This document shows, one piece after another, positions 21,020-29,495 of a DNA stretch of 46,085 nucleotides. The notes under the pieces were generated by a model. That model was not told the DNA's origin and searched no databases. It saw nothing but the letters and a program-made list of their open reading frames with translations. A program made the position numbers and the translations under genes. Each line of letters opens with the position of its first letter. The stretch's first letter is position 1. Origin of the DNA: a virus; the IMG/VR virus record IMGVR_UViG_3300037285_000174, positions 1 through 46,085 of that record; one strand, 5' to 3'.

Positions 21020-24000
21020 ATGAGTAATAACAGACAAAATCAAAATACAAGGCCAATTGATCCAGCACTTTCACATTCGGATCCTGGCCCGTATCTTGCA
21101 AAAGTAGTCAGTCACCTCGATAACAAGTTTATGGGGTCGTTGCAAGTACAACTATTAAAAGTAAACTCTTCTGGTACAGCAGTTGACGATACTGATAAAC
21201 TTGTTACTGCGTTTTATGCAAGTCCGTTTTATGGTACAACAAGCTGGAAATCAGCTCAGGCCACTGATGAATATTCTAGCACACAGCAAAGTTATGGAAT
21301 GTGGTTTGTGCCACCGGACCCTGATACAAAGGTACTGGTAACTTTTGTTGAAGGCCGCCGAGATATCTGTTATTGGTTTGCATGCGTACCCGATGACTTT
21401 ATGAACTTTATGATTCCTGACGGACGCGCCGCAACAACATTGTCAACATCTGGCAGCGGTGGCGCAACTGGACGTAAATTACCAGTTGGCGAATACAACA
21501 AACTCACTACTAATCCAGCAGGAAACAATCAACCTACAAATTATGTTAAACCAGTTAACACAGATTTTGTTAATAGATTAAATGAGCAAGGCTTGCTCGA
21601 AGACGATTTTAGAGGTTTAACAAGTACCAGCGCTCGCCGAGAGGTGCCCAGCGCTGTATTCGGCATAAACACCCCAGGTCCACTTGACAAACGCCCTGGT
21701 GCACCTATTGCGCCTAGAGGCCCAACAAACTCGCCTGCAAACGTTCATAGAAGCCGCCTAGGCGGATCTAGCATTGTCATGGACGACGGTGACGACAAGC
21801 TGGTAAGAAGCAAACCAGCCGGCGAAGGCCCTCCGTCATATGTTCAGCGTGAGACAGACAACGCCGCATTCGAACCCGGCGCCGAAACCCGCCCGGCAAA
21901 CGAATTAATTAGACTAAGAACACGCACAGGACATCAAATCCTTCTGCACAACACAGAAGACTTAATTTACATTTCAAACGCTCGCGGTACTGCTTGGGTA
22001 GAACTTACTTCAAACGGTAAAATTGATGTTTATGCGCAGGACAGTATTAGCATGCACACCGAAGGTGAATTTAACATTACTGCTGATTCTAATATTAATT
22101 TAACGTCTGGGGAAAATGTAAACATAAATGCAGTTGGTGATATAAGAACCACAGGCAGAAATGTTGATACTACAGCAACAGGTAGAGTTGCCTTTCAGGC
22201 AAGTTCGGAATTCACTGCATTAGCAGGCGATTTCATGTCTTTAAAAAGTAGCAGCGATTTAGCAGTTACTTCGAGTGCATCAACTGTTAACATTTCCGGA
22301 GGAACTGACGTTGATTTATTCAGTGGCTCGGGCATTAATTTAGTATCCTCCGGCGGCGCAATAAGAGCATCGGCATCTAGCAACTTTGATGTTATTGCTG
22401 GCACACAAATTGCAATGCTTGCAGAATCAATACATGATTCAAGTACACTACGAGTTGTTACATCTAATGAAATACATTTGAATGCGGGTAACAACCTCTA
22501 CGCTACAGGCGGCGCCGGCATTGACTTGTATTCCGGCGCCGCAATTGTTTCATCAGCTGCTGGCAGAATATCATTTAAGTCAGCCGGCAACTTTGAAGTC
22601 GGTAGTCCAAATTTAAGTGTTTCAAGTGGAGACCATAACTTTAATGGAAATTCTGCAGTTACTGGAACAACCAAAGCCCGCAAACTAGAAGCACCAAATG
22701 GAGAATTTAATACTACAAAAATTAACAGTAGTAGCAACGGCGCATCGGCGTCGACTCCGAGTTACAGTGCTGCTGATCCCGGAAATGCAGAGTTTGCAAC
22801 TGACAGCAACATACCTAGTACAGCTTCGATAACACCAGGACCGGACACTTCGACGCCAGTTCCGGCAGATATTACTGCAAGAGTTCCGCAGCATGAGCCT
22901 TGGTTCCAGCATGAAAACTTAGACCCAGTTGCTTCGGACGTACGAGCAGGGTACGCAGGCACCGATGTTTATACTTCTCCGTTGCCCGACACTTTCTTAA
23001 ATATTGGAAGAAACTCTTCTACTGCAAACAATGTTGTGTACCAGCCCACCCAGCCTGGTATAAATGCCAACAATCAGGATGAATTAGATGTTGACGAAGA
23101 TATGCCAAGCCACAACTATAATGAGTACAACGACAATGTTAAACGAATAGTAGACTTTTTTATAGAAGAAGGATTTGAATCATGGGTGGGCGCAGGCGTT
23201 GCTGGATCACTAATACACGAATGTGGTAAAGATATTAATCCAGGCGCGTACTTGCCACCAAATGACCAATTACCTAAAGGTAGTAGCCCGATTCCGGGCA
23301 ACGGCCCTCATACATATGGCGCAAGAGGAATCTGCCAATGGCGCGGCGGCGGCCCTAATGGCAGATTAACCAACGTTGAAAAGTTCCTTGGAAAATCTAT
23401 ATTAGCACAACCGGTTATGGATCCATTTAACGAAAATTATAGGATCAGATCCAACAGATTACCATCTGGTTCATTAGTATGGACACCGCCAATATACGTC
23501 GTCCCTGCAAATTCTACCCTTGAAGAACAACTTGGAGTTATAATACACGAGTGGAACTCATCTGAGAGTATAACATTAAGAAATATCAGAGCAATAACCT
23601 CGGGCAGCAATGTCAATAAGGCAAGGTTAGTTGCAGGAATTTTCAACGATGACTTCTTGCGATCCCAGAATCCTCTTCATCAAACTTCAACTGGTCCTGT
23701 TCCGGTTAAGACGCTTAGACAGCGATCCGCAGCACAAGTCTACACAGCTTATGTAAGCAATCAATCAACAGATCCTGTAACAGTCGAAGATAATTTGGCT
23801 CCGTCTCCAGTTATATCAACTCCTCCAGTAGCAAACGGTCGGCCGAGATATGAAGGAGATACTGCTGATAGCTCAACTTCATCAAACGTGTTAGATGTAA
23901 TGGATATACGGCCAGGAGGTCAACGAAGAGGCCCACTCAGACCAGCTCTTATAAACGCACTTAACAGAGCTGCTTCTGAAACAGGAATTGTTGGTATTCG

Positions 24001-24553
24001 AACAACCAGTCTTAGCAACGAACCACGACGCATAATTAGTCCATTAGTTAGCTTGCCTCTGACAACATGGTTTCAACAACCCCTACGGACAGACATGAGA
24101 AGTCGTAAAGTCGGCAGATCCACAATTTGGCTAAAATTAAATACGCACACTGGAAAATATGAAAATCGAGATGGCAACGAATCTTATGTTACTCCTGGGT
24201 GGGCAACTGGATCAGAGAGGCATGATACTGGATTAGCAGTCGATGCAAAATTATTTATTAACGATGGTGCCGGCGGCCAGCAACAGTTACTACCAAACTC
24301 GGTTGGTAACCGAGCAATAATAGAAGCGTTTATAGTAGCATTTGCCAAGTATGGCGGACGCGCTGTTGCAGTTGGGAATAGTAGATCAGGCGGAATGCCA
24401 TCGGGTGTCAACCACTATGATATGCTTGGCGGATTTGTTGAAAATGTTGGTTACACTCTTGCAGCTTCGACGTGGGGATATCCAAGAGGCTCTACGCCAC
24501 CTTCTTGGATAGTACCGGCAATTCAACGAGGAATAAACAATGGCAGACGATAG
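21020..24553 (+). CDS. 5: Baseplate central spike (gp5-like) with tail-lysozyme and M15-like peptidase modules
   Basis: 1177 residues. Residues 22-132 form a gp5/VgrG-type OB-fold (YLAKVVSHLDNKFMGSLQVQ; RRDICYWFACVPDDFMNFMI). Residues 296-530 are the triple-stranded beta-helix: a run of short alternating strands (GHQILLHNTEDLIYISN, GEFNITADSNINLTSGENVN). Residues 700-880 are a phage tail-lysozyme domain: AGVAGSLIHECGKDINPGAY with a likely catalytic Glu near 734, then YGARGICQW. The C-terminal 200 residues hold SERHDTGLAVDAKL and NHYDMLGG, matching the SxHxxGxAxD and HxD metal motifs of M15-type D,D-peptidases. T4 gp5 (575 residues) has one lysozyme placed between the OB-fold and the helix; here the enzymes follow the helix. 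The start has AAGGT upstream. The spike would pierce the envelope and open peptidoglycan. Confidence 0.85.
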   Translation: MSNNRQNQNTRPIDPALSHSDPGPYLAKVVSHLDNKFMGSLQVQLLKVNSSGTAVDDTDKLVTAFYASPFYGTTSWKSAQATDEYSSTQQSYGMWFVPPDPDTKVLVTFVEGRRDICYWFACVPDDFMNFMIPDGRAATTLSTSGSGGATGRKLPVGEYNKLTTNPAGNNQPTNYVKPVNTDFVNRLNEQGLLEDDFRGLTSTSARREVPSAVFGINTPGPLDKRPGAPIAPRGPTNSPANVHRSRLGGSSIVMDDGDDKLVRSKPAGEGPPSYVQRETDNAAFEPGAETRPANELIRLRTRTGHQILLHNTEDLIYISNARGTAWVELTSNGKIDVYAQDSISMHTEGEFNITADSNINLTSGENVNINAVGDIRTTGRNVDTTATGRVAFQASSEFTALAGDFMSLKSSSDLAVTSSASTVNISGGTDVDLFSGSGINLVSSGGAIRASASSNFDVIAGTQIAMLAESIHDSSTLRVVTSNEIHLNAGNNLYATGGAGIDLYSGAAIVSSAAGRISFKSAGNFEVGSPNLSVSSGDHNFNGNSAVTGTTKARKLEAPNGEFNTTKINSSSNGASASTPSYSAADPGNAEFATDSNIPSTASITPGPDTSTPVPADITARVPQHEPWFQHENLDPVASDVRAGYAGTDVYTSPLPDTFLNIGRNSSTANNVVYQPTQPGINANNQDELDVDEDMPSHNYNEYNDNVKRIVDFFIEEGFESWVGAGVAGSLIHECGKDINPGAYLPPNDQLPKGSSPIPGNGPHTYGARGICQWRGGGPNGRLTNVEKFLGKSILAQPVMDPFNENYRIRSNRLPSGSLVWTPPIYVVPANSTLEEQLGVIIHEWNSSESITLRNIRAITSGSNVNKARLVAGIFNDDFLRSQNPLHQTSTGPVPVKTLRQRSAAQVYTAYVSNQSTDPVTVEDNLAPSPVISTPPVANGRPRYEGDTADSSTSSNVLDVMDIRPGGQRRGPLRPALINALNRAASETGIVGIRTTSLSNEPRRIISPLVSLPLTTWFQQPLRTDMRSRKVGRSTIWLKLNTHTGKYENRDGNESYVTPGWATGSERHDTGLAVDAKLFINDGAGGQQQLLPNSVGNRAIIEAFIVAFAKYGGRAVAVGNSRSGGMPSGVNHYDMLGGFVENVGYTLAASTWGYPRGSTPPSWIVPAIQRGINNGRR

Positions 24554-25550
24554 CACAATACCAGACGATAGCACAATACCAGACGATAGCACAATACCAG
24601 ATGACTTTGAGTCAATTTTTATATCAGGAGTAACTAATGCAACTGGATTAATTGCAGGTCTGGCTAGCGTTGGCGCAATATTAGATTCATTATCTTCAAT
24701 TTTTAACACACTGTCTGCTCCTGCTGATTTTATTGTTCCGGACCTTGTCGGCAACGGTAGTGCAACAGTAGGCGCAGCAGGCTCTAGTGGCGGCACTGAC
24801 GGCAGTTCGTCAGTGGTTAATATAGTCTCGCCAAGTCTTGACAGTGACATGTTAAATGCAGGAATAATTCCAGGTACATGGGAAGCAATTGATTTTGTAA
24901 TAAACAAAGCACTAACTAATATGAATTGGACAACTCTAAATTCCGACCCCGGAAATCCAAATATATTAGAAGCGTATCGGTTTGCTGGTAGGGCATTTAC
25001 AGCAGACGGGGGCACAGGACAGTATTCATGGGCCGCAGCATTTGCTACATGGGTTTTGGTAAAATCGGGATTCACTGGTCTACGAACAATGGCACCGAGT
25101 CCGTTTTCTAGACACGGTATTCCTGTTAGATTTCATGGCCCCCGCGATTTAGAATATGTGCAAAAATGGGATATTGTTGTATTTACTAGCAACGTAAATA
25201 TTCAACATGTTGGGTTTATTAAAAGCTTTGATCCAGTTGAGCGTACAATGGAAATAGTCGGCGGCGACCAAGCCGACACTGTTAAAATAACAGTGATGCC
25301 TTACAGTGTCAGCAACCCTCTTTTTAGAGTAATACACGTTAGACGATTATGGGCGAGTTCTGCTATAAATGACACTTCGATTGCACCAGGATATCGCGGA
25401 GTTCCTGCCGGAGATATTTCACCAATTGGTGACCCATTGGTAATAACTACTCAAACTATTGCCGATGCTGAACTCATTGACCGTATCGAATCTTCATTAG
25501 ATCGGTTAACAGCACCTGCACCGACCCGTTCACGTAACGGTCCTAGGTAA
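24540..25550 (+). CDS. CHAP/NlpC-P60-like (TIGR02594-type) protein lacking the catalytic Cys
   Basis: 336 residues. The N-terminus has three DDSTIP repeats, then a hydrophobic, Gly-rich stretch (ISGVTNATGLIAGLASVGAI) that may be a membrane or hub contact. Residues 150-280 resemble the TIGR02594-type cysteine amidase domain: SWAAAFATWVLVKSGF (family form WCAAFVxWxLxxAG), KWDIVVFTSNVNIQHVGFI with the active-site His, and EIVGGDQADTVKITVMPY (family form VLGGNQxDxVxI). The Cys expected after Trp is Ala (codon GCC), so hydrolysis by the usual mechanism is not possible. It overlaps the end of the spike gene by 14 bases. A structural or wall-binding role in the hub is more likely than enzymatic activity. 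Confidence 0.72.
   Translation: MADDSTIPDDSTIPDDSTIPDDFESIFISGVTNATGLIAGLASVGAILDSLSSIFNTLSAPADFIVPDLVGNGSATVGAAGSSGGTDGSSSVVNIVSPSLDSDMLNAGIIPGTWEAIDFVINKALTNMNWTTLNSDPGNPNILEAYRFAGRAFTADGGTGQYSWAAAFATWVLVKSGFTGLRTMAPSPFSRHGIPVRFHGPRDLEYVQKWDIVVFTSNVNIQHVGFIKSFDPVERTMEIVGGDQADTVKITVMPYSVSNPLFRVIHVRRLWASSAINDTSIAPGYRGVPAGDISPIGDPLVITTQTIADAELIDRIESSLDRLTAPAPTRSRNGPR
24546..24599 (+). repeat. Three perfect 18-base tandem repeats across a gene overlap
   Basis: GACGATAGCACAATACCA occurs three times without a mismatch, followed by a degenerate start of a fourth copy. It encodes DDSTIP three times in the CHAP-like protein, while the stop codon TAG of the spike gene lies within the first copy. Slippage would change the acidic tail length without harming the spike. 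Confidence 0.95.
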
Positions 25551-25565
25551 TGAGGTAAATATAGT

Positions 25566-26009
25566 ATGAGTTCATTAGAGAAAAATTTATATAAAAATTT
25601 AAGAGTGGTTCCTCCTGGGAGAGAAAATCCAAACGTTTCTGCCGGAACTTATAGAGGAATTTCAACAGTTAATCCCAAAAGCAAAGAATTTAAGTTGTAC
25701 GACTTGGCTTTAATCAAGCAAGATCTTGTAAATCACTTTCATATCAGACTTGGAGAAAAGTTAGAAAATCCAAGCTTTGGAACAATTATTTGGGATGTGT
25801 TGTATGAGCCACTTACTGATTCGCTTAAAGATATTATTGTACAAAATGTTACAGAAATTATCAACTACGATAAAAGAGTTAAATCAGACAGAGTCACAGT
25901 TGACAGTTACGAATCAGGAATTCAAATTGAGTGCGACTTGACCTATTTAGAGTACAGTATTAGTGAACAATTAAAGTTTACATTTGACCAAAGAAATGGG
26001 TTAAATTAA
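25566..26009 (+). CDS. 25: Baseplate wedge subunit gp25
   Basis: 147 residues. The segment YDLALIKQDLVNHFHIRLGE followed by ENPSFGTIIWDVLYEPLTD and IVQNVTEIINYDKRV is the GPW/gp25 family core (acidic lysozyme-like fold). The typical LxNxF.xxxGExxxxPxFGxxxxxxLFEP spacing is kept. In T4, gp25 joins sheath and baseplate wedge together with gp6 and gp53. GAGG lies about nine bases before the ATG. It is 16 bases after the CHAP-like gene and followed by a short gap with a late promoter. Length is close to T4 gp25 (132 residues). Confidence 0.93.
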   Translation: MSSLEKNLYKNLRVVPPGRENPNVSAGTYRGISTVNPKSKEFKLYDLALIKQDLVNHFHIRLGEKLENPSFGTIIWDVLYEPLTDSLKDIIVQNVTEIINYDKRVKSDRVTVDSYESGIQIECDLTYLEYSISEQLKFTFDQRNGLN

Positions 26010-26029
26010 TATACGCACTTTAAAATTAT

Positions 26030-26037
26030 CATAAATA
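26030..26037 (+). promoter_or_regulatory. Late promoter CATAAATA upstream of gp6
   Basis: CATAAATA lies 23 bases before the ATG of gp6 in the only gap of more than 50 bases in the baseplate run. A start near 26044 would leave a 17-base leader with AAGGA. It matches the NATAAATA late consensus. Confidence 0.55.
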
Positions 26038-26060
26038 TTATATAATTAAGGAAGTGCAAT

Positions 26061-29000
26061 ATGTCATCAACTGACAGACAAAATAGACTACTATTAGCTG
26101 AAGATTGGAAAACAATCTATCAGAGTTTCAAGTATGCTGATTTTAAAAGTTACGACTTTGACAATCTTCGTCGAACAATGATTGAATATCTTCGTGAGAA
26201 TTATCCAGAAGATTTTAATGATTATATCGAGTCAAGTGAGTATCTTGCATTAATTGATATGATTGCTTTTCTTGGACAAAATATTAGTTTTCGAATTGAC
26301 TTAAATGCAAGAGAAAACTTTATTGAATTAGCAGAGCGAAAAGAAAGCGTTCTCCGTCTGGCAAATCTTTTGAGCTACAATGCAACAAGAAATCGTCCAG
26401 CACAAGGTCTTTTAAAGTTTACTAGCCTTCGCACAACTGAGCAAGTAACAGACAGCAACGGATTTAATCTTTCAAATAGAACTGTCCTGTGGAACGACAC
26501 AACTAATTCGGATTGGTTTGAGCAGTTCACTAAGATTCTAAATGCCGGACTTCCTGTGCAAAACACCTTTGGCACACCTATTAAATCTGACAGGATTGCA
26601 GGTGTGGCAACTGAGCAATATCGATTAAATAACGTTTCAAACGCTGTATCTGTGTTTACGTTTGCTAAGCCAGTTAACAGTAGAACGCTAGATTTTGAAA
26701 TCGTAAGTACTGGAATGAATGATGGAGAAATCCTAGAAGAAGCACCTAGCCCAGGTAGTCAGTTTGGCTTCTTGTATAGAGACAACGGCCAGGGTCCGGG
26801 TAGTAACACAACGGGATTTTTTGCACACTTTAGACAAGGAACATTGCAACGCGGCGACTTTAATGTTGACTCGGCTGTGCCAAATCAAAAAGTTGACATT
26901 GATGCCGAAAACATTAATCAGTCAGACGTTTGGCTTTACAAGCTTGACAGTAATGGTCGTGAAGGCGACCTATGGGCAAAAGTTGATGCAGTCGAAGGCA
27001 ATAATGTAGTATTCAACAGCTTAAACAAAAAAATTAGAAATATTTACAGCGTGCAAACACGAACCAGCGACAGAGTTTCTTTAGTGTTTGCTGATGGAAT
27101 ATTTGGAGATCTTCCAAAAGGCAACTTTAGATCATATTATAGAACTAGTGCAAACAGTGACTATACAATACTTCCGTCAAACATGACAAACGTTACTGTT
27201 AGAATTCCATACACAAGCAAGGCAAATAAGCCAGAAACGTTAACAATAACGCTTGACCTTAAAGTAGCAGTTGATAATGCCACTAGTACAGAAACAATTG
27301 ATAGTATTAAGTCAAACGCACCGTCGACGTATTATACTCAAAACAGATTAATCACTGCTGAAGACTACAACATTGGCCCTCTTGGAATAAGTCAAGACAT
27401 TATTAAAGTAAAAGCAGTAAATCGAACAGCAAGCGGTATCAGCAGAAACTATGATATCCTTGATGCAACCGGAAAGTACAGCAAAACAAACCTGTTTGGC
27501 ACAGATGGTGTATTGTATAAAGAAAAAATTGAAAACAAAACTACTTTTAAATTCCGTACAAGAACTGATATTGAAAATGAAGTTGAAAACACAATTACAA
27601 ATATCCTACAAGACAAAAACGTTAAGAATTTTTATCTGTCGGAATACTTTAATCAGGATTACAACCAATCGGACCTTTCGTGGTCGAGTGTGTCTTCAGT
27701 TACTAATAGATCAACTGGATTAATCAAAGATGACAATGGAATAATTTATACCGTTGGAAGTTTTACCGAAGGACCGCTAAGATTCTTTGAAACTGGTGCA
27801 ATGGTTAAATTTACTCCCCCTTCTGGAACAGCATTTCTTAAAGAAAAACTAACAACAGACTTAACTGCCCCTGGTACAAAGAATTATATGTGGTCAAAGG
27901 TTATTAGTATATCAGAAGCCGGAACTCAAGTCCTTGATTCAGGACTAGGCCCAATTGTATTTAACGACGTTATTCCTGATGGTTCTGTCCTGAGCAAAGT
28001 TAAACCTAAATTTGTAAGAAATTTAACAAACAGCGTTAAATTACAAATTATTGATAATGCGTTTGCATATAGAACATTTGGACTCAGGTATGACAGAAAT
28101 AACAGAGAATGGCGAGTTATAACGCAGGAAAACCTAAATATTGTACAAGATTTCAACTTAGGCTTAGCTGGCGACAATTCTGGACAACAGTTGGATAGCA
28201 GCTGGGTCGTATTGTTTGAGACAGACGGCACCACATACGAAGTTACATACAGAAATACTAGATATATATTTGAAAGTGATAAAGAAGTTAGGTTTTACTT
28301 TGACAGTGCTAAAAAGATTTACGATAGCAAAACCGGAAAAATAATTAGAGACAAAATTTCTATATTAAGCATTAATCCAGACATCAACACTGCTCCTGGT
28401 ACTAGTGCATTTACTAGAGATTTTGAATGGGAAATTTCTAAAGAATATAGAGATGTAAGTGGATACGTTGACAGTAAAAAAGTCGAAGTTACATTTTTCG
28501 ATTCTGACAACGACGGTGTAGTAGACGATCCGGATATATTTGATCAAATTGTTAATTTAAGCAACTATACATTTACAAAGAAAGTAATTATAAACAACAG
28601 TGAATTTGAAATATACGTTAATTCAACTGACGAAAATATTGTAACAGTTTCGAATGCAAGTCTTGTAAATACACAGGCGATCGGCAATCCTGTTTATTAC
28701 ATTCTTGCTGATGACGTATTTAGACAACTTAACAGCTCAACAAGAACACTAACTACATTGTTTGATTATACTGCGTACACAGGCAGAGAAGAATTAAAGT
28801 TTCAATACAATCATGCCAGCGACGAAAATACTAGAATTGATCCTAGCAGTACAAACATTATTGATACATATATTCTTACTAGGCAATATGATACAATATT
28901 TAGACAATATTTAAACAATATTGTTACCACTCGTCCACTGCCACTAAGTAGCGACCAGTTATTTAGAAGCTACGGTGCAGAAATCAATAAGATTAAAAGC

Positions 29001-29495
29001 ATCAGCGACGAAGTGATATACCAACCAGTAAAATATAGAGTTTTATTTGGAAGTAAAAGTGAATCTAAAATGCAAGCAGTATTTAAAATAGTAAAGAATT
29101 CAACAAGAGTCGTTAACGACAACGACTTAAAATCTCGTGTAATAAGTGCAATTAATAATTTCTTTGCTCTTGATAATTGGGACTTTGGAGAGACCTTCTA
29201 TTGGAGCGAATTGAGTGCATATATTATAAAAGATCTATCACCGGATCTAAGTAGTATTGTAATAGTTCCGCGAGACGCATCGAGCACATTTGGAAGCTTA
29301 TTTGAAATCAAGTCAGAAGCAGACGAAATTTTTATAAGCAGTGCAATTGTAGATGACGTCGAGGTTATTACATCAATTACCTCGGATCGATTAAAGTCAG
29401 AAGGCGCTATTGTAACTTCTGTGTCTACAACAAATACTGGTATACAAAGTACAACAGATACCACATCAACTAATACTGGAGGCTTTATTTACTAA
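26061..29495 (+). CDS. 6: Baseplate wedge subunit gp6 (baseplate J-like)
   Basis: 1144 residues. The N-terminal 110 residues are typical of T4 gp6: YDFDNLRRTMIEYLRENYPE, SSEYLALIDMIAFLGQNISF, RIDLNARENFIELAERKESV and LLSYNATRNRPAQGLLKF. A baseplate-J-like region with beta strands follows, including VSLVFADGIFGDLPKGNFRS and PSTYYTQNRLITAEDYNIGP. The C-terminal part has YRVLFGSKSESKMQAVFKIV, then FGETFYWSELSAYIIKDLSP. gp6 dimers tie the wedges into the inner baseplate ring and drive its opening on infection. The protein is far longer than T4 gp6 (660 residues), with the extra length in the middle. AAGGA precedes the ATG; the stop overlaps the next start as TAATG. Confidence 0.92.
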   Translation: MSSTDRQNRLLLAEDWKTIYQSFKYADFKSYDFDNLRRTMIEYLRENYPEDFNDYIESSEYLALIDMIAFLGQNISFRIDLNARENFIELAERKESVLRLANLLSYNATRNRPAQGLLKFTSLRTTEQVTDSNGFNLSNRTVLWNDTTNSDWFEQFTKILNAGLPVQNTFGTPIKSDRIAGVATEQYRLNNVSNAVSVFTFAKPVNSRTLDFEIVSTGMNDGEILEEAPSPGSQFGFLYRDNGQGPGSNTTGFFAHFRQGTLQRGDFNVDSAVPNQKVDIDAENINQSDVWLYKLDSNGREGDLWAKVDAVEGNNVVFNSLNKKIRNIYSVQTRTSDRVSLVFADGIFGDLPKGNFRSYYRTSANSDYTILPSNMTNVTVRIPYTSKANKPETLTITLDLKVAVDNATSTETIDSIKSNAPSTYYTQNRLITAEDYNIGPLGISQDIIKVKAVNRTASGISRNYDILDATGKYSKTNLFGTDGVLYKEKIENKTTFKFRTRTDIENEVENTITNILQDKNVKNFYLSEYFNQDYNQSDLSWSSVSSVTNRSTGLIKDDNGIIYTVGSFTEGPLRFFETGAMVKFTPPSGTAFLKEKLTTDLTAPGTKNYMWSKVISISEAGTQVLDSGLGPIVFNDVIPDGSVLSKVKPKFVRNLTNSVKLQIIDNAFAYRTFGLRYDRNNREWRVITQENLNIVQDFNLGLAGDNSGQQLDSSWVVLFETDGTTYEVTYRNTRYIFESDKEVRFYFDSAKKIYDSKTGKIIRDKISILSINPDINTAPGTSAFTRDFEWEISKEYRDVSGYVDSKKVEVTFFDSDNDGVVDDPDIFDQIVNLSNYTFTKKVIINNSEFEIYVNSTDENIVTVSNASLVNTQAIGNPVYYILADDVFRQLNSSTRTLTTLFDYTAYTGREELKFQYNHASDENTRIDPSSTNIIDTYILTRQYDTIFRQYLNNIVTTRPLPLSSDQLFRSYGAEINKIKSISDEVIYQPVKYRVLFGSKSESKMQAVFKIVKNSTRVVNDNDLKSRVISAINNFFALDNWDFGETFYWSELSAYIIKDLSPDLSSIVIVPRDASSTFGSLFEIKSEADEIFISSAIVDDVEVITSITSDRLKSEGAIVTSVSTTNTGIQSTTDTTSTNTGGFIY

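Noticed and set aside
24546-24599. CRISPR-like repeat
   Set aside because: Units are directly adjacent without spacers and lie in coding sequence.
24386-25075. 229-codon minus-strand frame
   Set aside because: Antisense to the spike and CHAP-like genes, which have clear domains; composition is typical of a shadow frame.
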